DNA of 19,547 nucleotides from Baffinella frigidus (taxonomy: Eukaryota; Cryptophyceae; Cryptomonadales; Baffinellaceae): positions 1,189,870 to 1,209,416 of the forward strand of contig MU646308.1 of assembly GCA_026770585.1 (NCBI GenBank), read 5' to 3'. Made by a program: the position numbers and the translations under genes. Below the pieces are notes generated by a model that was not told where the DNA came from, ran no database searches, and worked only from the letters and a program-made list of their open reading frames with translations. Positions 7,940 to 15,596 of this stretch are shown here, in pieces (position 1 is the first letter of the stretch; each line of letters begins with the position of its first letter).

Positions 7940-8290
7940 TGATTGCGGGTTGAGGGTTGCGAGTTGCGGGTGAAGGAGTGTGGGTTGAGGGTTGCTGTTT
8001 GAGGGCTGAAGGTTCAGGGTTCAGGGTTCAGGGTTCAGGGTTCAGGGTTCAGGGTTCAGGGTTCCGGGTTCAGGGTTGCGCGTGGAGTGTTGCAGGGTTT
8101 AGGGTTTAGGGTTTAGGGTTTCGGGTTTCGGGTTTCGGGTCTAAGGTTTAGGGTTTAGGGTTTAAGGTTTAGGGTTTGGGGTTAAGGGGTTAAGGTTTAG
8201 GGGTTAGGGTTTAAGGTTTAGGGTTTAGGGTTTAAGGTTTAGGGTTTAGGGTTTAGGGTTTAGGGTTTAGGGTTTAGGGTTTAGGGTTGG
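7940..8290 (+). repeat. telomere-type block, TTCAGGG then TTTAGGG
   Basis: Starts as diverged GGGTTGAGGGTTGCGAG, then about nine TTCAGGG, then TTTCGGG and about 20 TTTAGGG/TTTAAGG units. The runs of one variant show local homogenisation. Confidence 0.92.
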
Positions 8291-8381
8291 GTCGGAAGCT
8301 CAAGAGTTGGGGGATAGTGACATGGGTCGAGATCTTCAACGAGGAGAGCTTGCGTGGTTTGACAACTGTATCTCCGAGAAC

Positions 8382-8495
8382 GTATTAATTAATTCATTTC
8401 CTACCAACGGAAATTACTACACAATGGGATCATACTAGTTCTAGTAAAGCTTTTGTGTAGCAATTTTCGTTGGTAGAAAACGGATTAATTAGTGC
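8382..8495. mobile_element. TACTAGTA-core palindrome, copy E
   Basis: Arms GTATTAATTAATTCATTTCC and GCACTAATTAATCCGTTTTC pair, then CTACCAACG in both. Inner repeats AAATTACTACACAA/TTGTGTAGCAATTTT and centre GATCATACTAGTTCTAG are of the family. The left outer arm resembles copy D (GTATTAATT), so D and E may be closer relatives. Confidence 0.85.
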
Positions 8496-8670
8496 ATTTT
8501 TTTCAGCTGAAACTTGAGGGGGGGGGTGCGGCACCACGGAAAATTGGTTGTCCCAGCCACCTCCCCCCAGCACTGACTTGTGCGTTCCCGGCATCTGCCA
8601 AAAGTTGACGCCCATCGAAAGTCAATCCATAGCTCAGAGTCTCCAGCAGCGAGCGCATCCAGGATGGCAG

Positions 8671-8819
8671 GGATGTTATCCGTGACACCTATTTTTCTTT
8701 CATTTGGTTCCAATGAAAATTACTACACGAATGCTTGAATATTACTAGTAAGAGCGAATTGAGTAGTAATTTTCATTTCCATCAAATGAAAGAAACATAG
8801 GTTTCCCCGGATAAGATCC
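8671..8819. mobile_element. TACTAGTA-core palindrome, copy F
   Basis: Longest arms of the family, over 50 nt each: GGATGTTATCCGTGACACC, then TTTCTTTCATTTGGTTCC, against their complement on the right with scattered mismatches. Inner AATGAAAATTACTACAC and centre ATTACTAGTAAGAG. Its last four bases are also the start of the next palindrome. Confidence 0.87.
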
Positions 8820-8957
8820 ACACGGTGGACAACGAACCTTTCATCAAAAGTCAACTTGCCTTGATACAATTAACTTCAAGGATTTTCTGGTGCAATTTGG
8901 TCACGCAACACCCTGAATTCCAGCCCCAACGAAACCTTCGTAGCCCACCGTGTGGAT
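8816..8957. repeat. palindrome abutting copy F
   Basis: Left ATCCACACGGTGGACAACGA pairs with the complement of the right arm (ATCCACACGGTGGGCTACGA) over about 27 nt. The centre is about 88 nt with AAAAGTCAACTTGCC. The right arm CTTCGTAGCCCACCGTGTGG resembles the 3' end of the cyclin reading frame near 17492-17515. Confidence 0.7.
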
Positions 8958-8997
8958 GGCGAACAGTACAGCCATCCTGGATCAGAGTACTCCTTAG

Positions 8998-9055
8998 ACC
9001 CTACGGTAGGCAATACCGTAGGGACATAGGAGGTTTCCTACGGAGAAGGTAACGG
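8998..9055 (+). repeat. CCTACGGTAGG dispersed repeat
   Basis: CCCTACGGTAGGCAATACCG plus TAGGG folds as a perfect 10-bp hairpin. GTTTCCTACGGAGAAGGTAA then CGGAAA follows. Same order of parts as 17405-17470 and, inverted, 2157-2240. Confidence 0.75.
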
Positions 9056-9061
9056 AAAATC

Positions 9062-9157
9062 GTCCACCGTGTGGGTGTCTGTAAAACAATCGCCGCACGC
9101 TCCAACCGCTAAATGGCAGAAATGCATGATTGTTTTACAGGCACCCACACGGTGGAC
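9062..9157. mobile_element. GCACGCTCCAACCGC-core palindrome, first copy
   Basis: Arms 9062-9091 and 9128-9157 are 30 nt with one mismatch (GTCCACCGTGTGGGTG, then CTGTAAAACAATC). The 36-nt centre has GCCGCACGCTCCAACCGCTA then AATGGCAGAAATGC. The same core with quite different arms follows at once at 9159-9306. Confidence 0.9.
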
Positions 9158-9158
9158 T

Positions 9159-9306
9159 ACCTTCTGGATTTCAGACGGGCGTTTGAGCCATCGGCCCTGT
9201 TGTAAACAATCATGTGCGCCGCACGCTCCAACCGCTAAATGCCAGAAATGCGGCGGGCATTACAACAGGGCCGATGGCTCAAACGCCCGTCTGAAATCCA
9301 GAAGGT
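9159..9306. mobile_element. GCACGCTCCAACCGC-core palindrome, second copy with exact arms
   Basis: Arms 9159-9205 and 9260-9306 are complementary at all 47 positions (begin ACCTTCTGGATTTCAGACGG). The 54-nt centre shares GCCGCACGCTCCAACCGCTA and AATGCCAGAAATGC with the previous copy, and also has AACAATCATG, like the arm/centre border of that copy. Exact arms imply very recent origin or arm-to-arm gene conversion. Confidence 0.92.
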
Positions 9307-9390
9307 CAGATTCACGATTTGGTCCACTTCGGAGGGATAGTGGGGTTCGCAACCTGACTGTCCGGCGAGAGCGAGAGGTATGAGCTGGGC

Positions 9391-9950
9391 CCCATGCCTG
9401 TGCCTGCCACGCGGGGAGCAGGCAAAAAATGAGGATCTCCAAACGGAATATCAAGCTCGGGGCCAAGCACCTACCGATCGCTCTCGGTCGGTGGTCTGAG
9501 CCGAGCACCTACCACGTCAGACCACCGACCGTTGGGGAAAAGTCGGGCGACACAGAGAAGTCGGCACTAAACAATTTTGGGGGGGGCCTAAAAAGTGAAC
9601 CCGAAAATCGGCGCCATGCCTGTGCCTGCGGCGCGCGGAGCACGCAAATAGTGAGAATCCCGCGGCGTGGGTGAAACGATCGGTACGCGGCGAGAGACCC
9701 TCTCACCGCTCTGCCTCGCCAGCCGGAATACCACACACAGTGAGCGTAGGGACGCACGTGCGCGGGGAACACGCTCACGTGAGACACCCCAAGTGGGGGC
9801 TGGAGCGGTGTGCGCATCTGTTGGCCACACGACACCAACACAACAATGCCAAACGCTGATGATACTGGTACTCAACCGTCAACTTTCGCCGGTGTTCCAT
9901 TCGGACCCATGCCTGTGCCTGCCGCGCGCGGAGCACGCAAATTCATAGGC
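9391..9950 (+). repeat. three copies of CCATGCCTGTGCCTGC repeat, plus a hairpin
   Basis: CCATGCCTGTGCCTGC followed by GCGCGGAGCACGCAAAT occurs at about 9391, 9614 and 9907 with small changes. Between the first two, perfect 15-nt arms CGGTCGGTGGTCTGA (9485-9499) and complement (9517-9531) make a hairpin. AACACAACAATGCCAAACGC (9838) recurs diverged at 10775. No gene is supported. Confidence 0.7.
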
Positions 9951-9951
9951 T

Positions 9952-10112
9952 CGCAACCTATAATTAGTTTTGTAAAGCAACTCGTGCTGGTACAAATTAT
10001 AAAACAAGGTCCATTTAAAACTAAAAAGGGCTCCAATTCCTTTTTAAACGAGGTCTTGTTTTATAATTTGTACCAGGAACGAGTTGCTTTACAAAACTGA
10101 TTATAGGTTGCG
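9952..10112. repeat. 161-bp AT-rich palindrome without a recognised core
   Basis: Arms of about 60 nt start CGCAACCTATAATTAGTTTT and differ by one substitution and a small indel over most of their length. Pairing continues weakly (TTTAAA, AAAAAGG/CCTTTTT) to a small loop GCTCCAATT. It is more AT-rich than its surroundings. Confidence 0.88.
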
Positions 10113-10700
10113 CCGCTATTAAAATAGTGGGACTCCCGCGCGTGGGTGCCATCGCCGTTTTAGAGCCCGGTTGACCATCAACGGCTCCAGTAAGCCCACG
10201 TTAACCAACCCCTTAAGGGGTCCGTTAACGTAAGCTTTTTGCATTACGTGGGGCAGGGGCGGTCCACTGGCCGTTGGATAAGATTCTAGCTGGGCATCCT
10301 GCGCCGCTCGCACTCGCCTCCCGGAACATCACGCTCGGAGCCGTGCACCAAACCGAAACACGCCCGTGCAGTGCAACGCTCTCGGGATATCATCAGATCC
10401 AAGAGGCCTCTGCGTTTCGGCGCATGGACCTGTGTTATCAAACTGTTATCAAACGTGAGACCTGTGTTATCAGACGTGCTAACGTTCTCACTTTTGAGGA
10501 CTCCCACTGTACCGAGGCAAGCGCGTCGTACGTCGTACGGAAAATTCTTGTGGGTGTGGCCTATATATGATAGATGGACGGCTTATTTGGACGTGACGGT
10601 AGTAACTTTTTGTACCGGCTTGTACCTTTTTGTACCGCCTTGTTACAGCCCGGTACTACTTTCGGGACGTGACAGCAGTACGGCTCAGACTTTTGGATCA
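10113..10700 (+). other. no gene seen; nested hairpin and short repeats
   Basis: At 10195-10253, ACGTTAAC and GTTAACGT enclose the perfect 14-nt palindrome ACCCCTTAAGGGGT. At 10428-10500, GACCTGTGTTATCA is directly repeated. At 10600-10645, TTTTTGTACCG repeats. Frames of about 100-130 codons cross this area, but none looks like protein. Confidence 0.5.
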
Positions 10701-11340
10701 CTCACCTCCAGGCGTGCGAGTAATAACGAACAAGGATCTGCGCTGCGCGGCTGCGAGTAGGACACGACAATAACACAACAACGCCAAACGTTGACGACGC
10801 TGGTGCCAAAGGTTGACGATGCTGGCCAGGCCACACTTTCCCCATCGCACAGACCTGCGCTGCTCGGCTGCGAGTAGGAGTTGCTCTTGGGCGCTCCCCG
10901 CGAGGCGATGACATCTTGGAGGTTCCCGCACGCCAGCCCTGTCACTGCGTCCGCCTCGTCTCTGCACCCCACCCAGGGGGAAAAGCGGGGTTTAATAAAC
11001 CATCAAACACGCGACGAGCCATAGGGCGAGGGCGCCCAATCCAAACAATCCAAACAGATCAGCCGCCCGCCTCAGAACTCTCATCCCGCATCCCGCATCC
11101 CCAGTCCATATTTCCTAAAGCCCGAATCCCTAATCCTGCATCCCCAATCCCTCATTCCTCGAGCCCTAATCCCTGATCCCGTATCCCCAATCCCTGATTG
11201 CTAAACCTTCCAACTCGAAACCTCATCCCTGAACCCTAAATCCTACGGAAGAGAGGCGGGGCACGCACTGGCTGCGGAGCTGAAGCTGATAGGCAGCAAT
11301 CTCCGCCCCCTCGTCCGCCTCCAAATTCACCTGCTCATTC
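10701..11340 (+). repeat. diverged direct repeats and degenerate C-rich heptamers
   Basis: CTGCGCTGCGCGGCTGCGAG with TAGGA (10738) recurs at 10854 around two GGTTGACGATGC-type segments. From 11070 to 11245 runs a very degenerate series of CCCTAATCCC, CCCTGATCC and CCCTAAATCC, read as old C-strand telomere-like DNA. No gene is supported. Confidence 0.6.
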
Positions 11341-11640
11341 CGGGTTTCGGGTTTCAGGTTTCGGGTTTCGGGTTTCAGGTTTCGGGTTTCAGGTTTCGGG
11401 TTTCGGGTTTCAGGTTTCGGGTTTCGGGTTCAGGTTTCGGGTTTCGGGTTTCGGGTTTCGGGTGCGACAGGTCGATGCCGGTCATGTTGAGGCAGGAGGT
11501 TCTCCAACTGCAACTCGACCAGTCAGTCAACGCAATTCGCAACCCCCCCACCCACCCTCCACAACCCCCTCTCTCTCCTCCGCCCCCTCGTCCGCCTCCA
11601 AGTCGACCTGCTAATTCCGGGTTTCGATTTCGTGATTTAT
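11300..11640 (+). repeat. TTTCGGG block between two copies of a 47-bp repeat
   Basis: CTCCGCCCCCTCGTCCGCCT with CCAA, then ACCTGCT and ATTCCGGGTTTCG, occurs at about 11304 and 11579. The first copy leads into about 17 TTTCGGG/TTTCAGG heptamers (11337-11462). The second stops after one heptamer, so the array grew, or was lost, beside one copy only. Confidence 0.75.
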
Positions 11641-11801
11641 TAGCTGGGATTCGCCGGCCGACCCGGGCCTTCTTTTAGTCTAAAGTACGGTTCAGCCTAC
11701 GTTGAATGTAGGCACCGTCTTGCCTGGTTCTGGGGGTCGCTCTCTGAAGATGCGGAGGAAGAAGACGATCGGGTTCAGGTTTCGGGTTTCTAGCTCTGCC
11801 T

Positions 11802-11909
11802 GAGTCGAGTTGACTGGTCTTGTTTTACTCCAAAAGTTGACGAGTTTCTACCACAAACAAGGGAAACCAACCCCGGTCTCCGTATTTTGAGGAAATCAGA
11901 TTAACGTAG
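11802..11909. mobile_element. AGCTCTGCC/AGTTGAC element
   Basis: Ends AGCTCTGCCTGAGTCGAG and GTAGGCAGAGCT form an imperfect terminal inverted repeat. Inside are GAGTTGACTGGTC, CAAAAGTTGACGAGTTTCTA and CCACAAACAAGG, shared with 1437-1495, 1835-1896 and 12505-12590. No coding capacity. Confidence 0.6.
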
Positions 11910-11972
11910 GCAGAGCTAGGTTTTGGGTTTGTTTCGGGTTCGACTGGTTGGTGCGGGGCATGTTGAGGACCA

Positions 11973-12240
11973 CTTAGCAGCCACCGCGGTCTTCACGGAT
12001 GCAGTCCATCTAAACAATTTGTACTAGAATCCTATCCATCGCTATGGATTCCAACCAGAACCCCCCCCGAGAAACCGGGGGGAAATATCTTCGGTCGCTG
12101 CTAAGTGTGTTGAGGAAGGAGGCTCCCACATCGGATTTGTGTTATCAGCGTTTAGCTGATGAGTTATCGTATCAGCTAAATGTCAGCAGAAGGAGAGTCG
12201 CCGCCGCAACTCCAGTCCACGCTCGCTGACCCCCCCCCTC
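11973..12240. repeat. palindrome and hairpin cluster
   Basis: Arms ACTTAGCAGC(C/G)ACCG at 11975-11989 and complement at 12090-12104. Within the loop, ATCCATCGCTATGGAT and CCCCCCGAGAAACCGGGGGG fold. At 12150-12176, TTTAGCTGAT pairs with ATCAGCTAAA. A 61-codon frame (12044-12229) is made of these hairpin arms and is not a credible gene. Confidence 0.55.
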
Positions 12241-12274
12241 CACAACCCCCTCTCACGCAGAGGCGAACCCCTTG

Positions 12275-12400
12275 CCTACCCTAACCCCTAACCTACCCTC
12301 AGTTTCCTACCCTAACCCCTAACCCCTCAACCTTGCCCTAAACCCTAAACCCTAAACCCTAAACCCTAAACCCTGAACCCTAAACCCTGAACCCTAAACC
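12275..12400 (-). repeat. telomere-type block in reverse orientation (CCCTAAA)
   Basis: CCTACCCTAACCCCTAACC grading into about ten CCCTAAA/CCCTGAA heptamers on the plus strand, opposite to the other large blocks. It is followed at once by CCGCAACGTCCTGCAG, which resembles a plus-strand 3' splice site, although no exon could be identified after it. Confidence 0.88.
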
Positions 12401-12504
12401 CCGCAACGTCCTGCAGTTCCGAGCCCCTACAGCTGGAGAGGGGTCAAACACCTTGCTCTGGCACAGTCTATTTAGTCTCACCAACTTGGGGAGCCCGGGC
12501 TCTG

Positions 12505-12590
12505 CTCCGCTCCAAAGTTGACGGGTTTGCTCGGCACACCCAGCATGTCAACTGGGGAGTAGTCGGTCAACCCGAGTGAGGCAGAGCTAG
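12505..12590. mobile_element. AGTTGAC element next to the 12604 palindrome
   Basis: CCGCTCCAAAGTTGACGGG, then ACCCAGCATGTCAACT, GTCGGTCAACCCGAGTG and AGGCAGAGCTAG. AAAGTTGAC and GTCAACT are inverted to each other. The right end codes the last residues (LALPHSG) of the minus-strand frame at 12567-13280, so that stop codon is supplied by the repeat. Confidence 0.65.
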
Positions 12591-13280
12591 CCCTGGGGAA
12601 CCACCAGCCCTCAGAGTGGGAGCAAACCGCCTTTTTTCATCCAATTGTTTTGTACTGGAGGTCGCCGGAATCTGGCGACCTGCGGTGCAAATCAGGGGTC
12701 TCGAAGAAGAGGATTTGCTCCCACTCTCAGGGCTGGGGGAGAAAACCTCGCCGACTTCCGTCACGTCATTGTCGAAGAGCTGCTCCCCCTGATTCCCTCC
12801 CCCGTAGCCCGACGCCGGCGCCCCCCCGTAGCCCGACGCCGGCGCTCCCCCATAGCCCGACGCTGGCGCGGCATTGTGCGCCATGGATCCGTTGGATTGC
12901 GGGGGGAGGAATGACGAGGGCTGGGACGGTCCAGGGCTGGGCGCGGCAACGCTCCCGGGTGCGCCGGCGGCTTTGAGCTGCTGCTGGTAAGCTGCGATCT
13001 GCGCCGCCATGTCGTCCCCCTCGTCGTATTCCTCCTCCGACTCTTCGTCCTCCTGCAGATCCAAGAACGAGGGTGGCGCTGCAGGAACTGCACCGTTCTG
13101 TCCGGAGGGAAGGGGGCGCTGCGCTGACGCTGGACCGCGACCAGCCGATCGTGGCGCGGAGCGGGGTTGGGGCGCAGCAGCTGCGCGTGGACCACCCGAA
13201 GGAGGTGCATACATGCCTTCCTCCCCCGCGTCGTCCTCCATTTGCCGGCGTCTGGCCATGATGGCTGCGAGATCTCCCAT
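12567..13280 (-). CDS. hypothetical Ala/Pro/Ser/Gly-rich protein, 3' end in a repeat
   Basis: A 237-codon frame starting MGDLAAIMARRRQMEDDAG. The start lies in a good context (A at -3, G at +4). Residues 1-20 form a basic/acidic helix with a faint resemblance to a short actin-binding (WH2-like) motif, but this is weak. Next come a Pro/Ala-rich stretch, an acidic run (EDEESEEEYDEGDD, about 77-90), a short helix AAQIAAYQQQLKAAG, and three GAPASGYG repeats. It is probably disordered, and no domain can be assigned. From base 12736 down (about residue 182 on) the frame is inside a palindrome and then the AGTTGAC element, so the last 55 residues are doubtful. The gene may be truncated, or a 5' splice site (for example at GAG|GTTTTC or GCAG|GTCGCC) may come before. 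It is divergent from the PDZ gene. Confidence 0.5.
   Translation of the reverse strand: MGDLAAIMARRRQMEDDAGEEGMYAPPSGGPRAAAAPQPRSAPRSAGRGPASAQRPLPSGQNGAVPAAPPSFLDLQEDEESEEEYDEGDDMAAQIAAYQQQLKAAGAPGSVAAPSPGPSQPSSFLPPQSNGSMAHNAAPASGYGGAPASGYGGAPASGYGGGNQGEQLFDNDVTEVGEVFSPSPESGSKSSSSRPLICTAGRQIPATSSTKQLDEKRRFAPTLRAGGSPGLALPHSG
12604..12736. mobile_element. palindrome at the 3' end of the disordered-protein gene
   Basis: CCAGCCCTCAGAGTGGGAGC (from 12604) pairs with the complement of the right arm over 28 nt with 3 mismatches. A nested stem GGTCGCC/GGCGACC (12660-12680) sits in the centre. The right arm is continuous with the coding sequence, so one arm may derive from the gene itself. Confidence 0.75.
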
Positions 13281-13724
13281 TGTTGAACACCTCCCCGAAT
13301 ACAGGTAGGCGTCCTTCCAAACTCAGAGAGGTCTGACACAACCCTTCCGACACCAATTCACCTGACAAACAGCGATCTGGAATGAGCGAGGGTGGTTCAC
13401 ACAATGCTGCAAGAATCAGGACAGCGCGCGAGGGCTGGAACCTGCTCTGCGCAACTCACACCACAGCCACAAACTGCAATCCGCGGGGCGCGGTTCGAAC
13501 CCTCTGAAATCTGCCGAGGCGGAATTGGAGCCGTTTTTGTTTTTACCCACGCCAGATTCCAGGAAGGTGTCTCCAAAAGTCAATTTCCCCTTAAGACAGT
13601 TGTTTTCAAAAGTCAAATACCGTATCAGGGTACGGTATTAAGACAGTCACCACCCTCCTCCGATCTTGCGTGGACAGGCAAAATCTGGTGCCTTTTCGAA
13701 ATCCGAACAAAAATCAACTAGAAC
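13281..13724. promoter_or_regulatory. divergent intergenic region with hairpin
   Basis: About 444 bp between two outward-reading starts, so it must hold both promoters if the genes are real. AATACCGT/ACGGTATT with an 8-nt loop (13616-13639) is a perfect hairpin. TTAAGACAGT occurs on each side of a pair of AAAAGTCAA motifs. No clear TATA box. GGTTCGAACCC at 13492-13502 resembles a Pol III B box, but no tRNA folds around it. Confidence 0.4.
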
Positions 13725-14496
13725 ATGGGGCAGGAACTGTCGTGCGCTGCGAAGAAGACTTCTTCACAGGAAGAAGACTTCTTCGCAGCAAGTTTTCTTC
13801 GCGACAAAGCCTTCTGGGAAGATACGCCCGACATCGTGCGTCCGAGCATGCGCATGTTGGGAAAGGAGGAACCCGTACAGCGCTTCGGTGGTGCGCGCCC
13901 TCCATTTCCTCGTAGAAAGGAAGATGCACAGAAAGGATGGGGACAATGCTGCGCGAACGGCCCGTTCGCAGCCGGGCCCGATGCCGGGGGTGCCTCAGCC
14001 TGAGCAGAGCAGGATCACAACCCCGCCAGTGCGGACTGCCACCCACCCTGACCTTTTGAACTTCCAATCGGTGCAGCGGGGGTCAACATCGTGCAGCGGG
14101 GGTCGACGCTGGTCGTGGCCGGCTGTGCGCCTGGCGGTGCGTCCGAGCGCGCAGGGGTGCTCATCGGCGACGTCCTCCACAGGTGAAAGAGGGCAAGTGG
14201 AAACATTTTTGTTTTTCAGAAACGCCTTTTGACTAATCGAGGTCCCGTGTGAGGCGAGAGATGCTGCGGGGCGTGTGCGCGCCCTCCTCGTGCCTCTGAC
14301 CCTGAATTAATGGTCAAACATCGGCAGCATCGAGGAGGAGGATGTGCGCGGGCAGTCTGTCGCGCAGATCTGCCCCAAGATCCTCGGGCCGCTGGGCTCC
14401 ACCCTCACGCTGAAATTCCAGGGCAGCCAGGAGGAGGGCTGGTTCGCGGCGCGCGCCATGACGTTCACCATCCTCCGCGAGCCGCTCCCCCTGTAG
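13725..14496 (+). CDS. N-myristoylated PDZ-domain protein, three exons
   Basis: Model: exons 13725-13989, 14077-14182 and 14328-14496, giving 179 residues. The start MGQELSCAAKK fits the N-myristoylation rule (Gly2, Ser6), with Cys7 available for palmitoylation, so membrane attachment is likely. Residues from about 89 read AGVNIVQRGSTLVVAGC, APGGASERAGVLIGDVLHS, then IEEEDVRGQSV and ICPKILGPLGSTLTLKF. This is the usual PDZ order: a diverged carboxylate-binding loop, then PGG-A-AG, GD-L--I, and LGP-GS-L-L. Such domains bind C-terminal peptides and act as scaffolds. Intron 2 (145 nt, AG|GTGAAA to GGCAG) joins the domain in phase and is well supported. Intron 1 (87 nt, GG|GTGCCT to GTGCAG) keeps phase, but its donor is poor, so the link of exon 1 to the PDZ part is an inference. 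The start has A at -3 and G at +4. Confidence 0.65.
13746..13789. repeat. GAAGAAGACTTCTTC hairpin in exon 1 of the PDZ gene
   Basis: Two 20-nt arms, GCTGCGAAGAAGACTTCTTC and its near-exact complement (one mismatch), with a 4-nt loop ACAG. In frame it encodes AAKKTSSQEEDFFAA, so the hairpin is inside coding sequence. Confidence 0.75.
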
Positions 14497-15095
14497 GTCT
14501 TTTCGGTGGGACAGGCAAAATCAGGTTGGGCGCTAGCTCGAAGAACGTGAATGACCTGAAGTCCTCTAGGTCCTTGAGGTTCTTCGAGCTCCCAACATAG
14601 GCGGGCACCGGAACTTGTTCCGTAGAAAGGCCATGCTTCCTGTCGGATCACATCAAGCCCCCCTGTACAAAGGATCGCGGTTTCGGTGGGACAGGCAAAA
14701 TCTGGTTGAGCACTAGCTCGAAGAACGTAAAGGACCTCAAGTAAAGGACCGGAACGATCACCTACCCCTTGTCCTCGATCCGGCGAATGTTGATGGCGGA
14801 TGTCAACTTTTGTAAAGCCACTGTACCAACCAAAAAGAGTTGATCCCAGTGGAGCTCAGGCAAAGATTGCCTCGAATCTCTCGATGGTGTGGTGCGAGTA
14901 AAAGGCGATGTGAGTGTAATACAAAGCACCAAAGCACCCAGAACCAAGAACCAAGAACCCTTCTTGCGCACGGAGTCCCTATCCGCTGTCGAGTGAAAGA
15001 AGCAAGGTTTTACAAGCCAGGTCCGGAATCCGGATTGCCTTTGGAGCCATTCATTGTCGCATGACCCGTGTGCACGAGCTCCACTCCCTTTATTG
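14497..15095 (+). other. PDZ-gene downstream region with direct repeats
   Basis: TTTCGGTGGGACAGGCAAAA, then CTAGCTCGAAGAACGT, occurs at 14501-14548 and 14681-14728. A shorter GGACAGGCAAAATCTGG lies before exon 1 (13673). AGCTCGAAGAAC pairs imperfectly with GTTCTTCGAGCT (14535 and 14579). A minus-strand frame of 134 codons at 14762-15166 is not convincing overall. No other gene is seen. Confidence 0.5.
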
Positions 15096-15142
15096 AGTGC
15101 GGTCCACGAAAAGTGGACCACAGTAAGTGGACGGACCGCACT
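15096..15142. repeat. GGTCCAC inverted repeat
   Basis: AGTGCGGTCC pairs with GGACCGCACT, with a nested GGTCCAC/GTGGACC stem. One of several AAGTGGACC/GGTCCACTT clusters (15785-15905, 17165-17230, 18280-18312, 19355). Confidence 0.65.
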
Positions 15143-15166
15143 TAGTGGACCATTCTCAAGACGCAC

Positions 15167-15277
15167 CCTTATCCCTTAAGTGGCGAGTAGGCTCATACGC
15201 CCTACCGTAGCGCCCTAGGACCTGCCTAGGACCTCTTGGGGGTCAATTTCGACCCCCCCGCCACTTAAGGGATAAGG
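15167..15277. mobile_element. CCTTATCCCTTAAGTGG element, copy 1
   Basis: Perfect 19-nt terminal inverted repeats (15167-15185, 15259-15277) ending CCTTATCCCTTAAGTGGCG. The inside carries GTAGGCTCATACGCCCTACC then CCTAGGACC, and an inner stem GGGGGTC/GACCCCC with loop AATTT. An inverted relative is at 16336-16440. Confidence 0.8.
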
Positions 15278-15317
15278 TCGGACTAGACACGGACCGTGTC
15301 GGACCAGAGCCTGTCTC

Positions 15318-15440
15318 CTACAGGGGTGCCTCGCTCATAAGAAACTGCCCCCCCCCTAGGAGCACAGTAGGGCCATAGGCATAGGTCCATCGTACGGTCC
15401 TAGGGGGAGGCAGTTTCTTATGAGCGAGGTAACCCTGTAG
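15318..15440. mobile_element. CTACAGGG...CTCGCTCATAAG element, copy 1
   Basis: Arms of about 44 nt (CTACAGGGGTGCCTCGCTCA, then TAAGAAACTGCC) pair with a few mismatches and one indel. The centre has GGCCATAGGCATAGG. Here the ends are shared with the element at 15597-15718, so this behaves like an ordinary short inverted-repeat (MITE-like) family. Confidence 0.8.
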
Positions 15441-15553
15441 CCTCCACCCCCCCCCCTCTCCCTACATGAGCCTGTCTCCAAGCCTCCGACCCCCCCCCTC
15501 TCCCTTACCCTACATCCCTCCAACCCCCCACCATTTCAGGTTCCAGCTCACTC

Positions 15554-15594
15554 CGCTACTCCTCGCTGGGGTCTAGCCCCACGGAGGAGTGGCG
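15554..15594. repeat. nested hairpin
   Basis: CGCTACTCCTC pairs with GAGGAGTGGCG (one mismatch). Inside, GGGG and CCCC flank TCTAG. It ends 3 bp before the next element. Confidence 0.65.
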
Positions 15595-15596
15595 TG

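Noticed and set aside
9069-9383. 104-codon plus-strand frame across two palindromes
   Set aside because: The frame is made of arm, core and reverse-complement arm; symmetric DNA gives such frames without selection.
12761-13404. 192- and 212-codon minus-strand frames
   Set aside because: They overlap the MGDLAAIM frame in other phases; their arginine- and proline-rich content is typical of GC-rich shadow frames.
13480-13560. possible tRNA or Pol III gene (GGTTCGAACCC followed by TTTTTG)
   Set aside because: The T-arm stem does not pair well and no acceptor, D or anticodon arms can be found on either strand.
13666-14232. 188-codon plus-strand frame
   Set aside because: It crosses the PDZ gene in a different frame and through both the first intron and exon 2; no motifs are seen.
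14762-15166. 134-codon minus-strand frame ending LTSAINIRRIEDKG
   Set aside because: Only the last 20 or so residues look protein-like, possibly an exon after GGTTGGTACAG. No family or partner exons were found, so it is not called.
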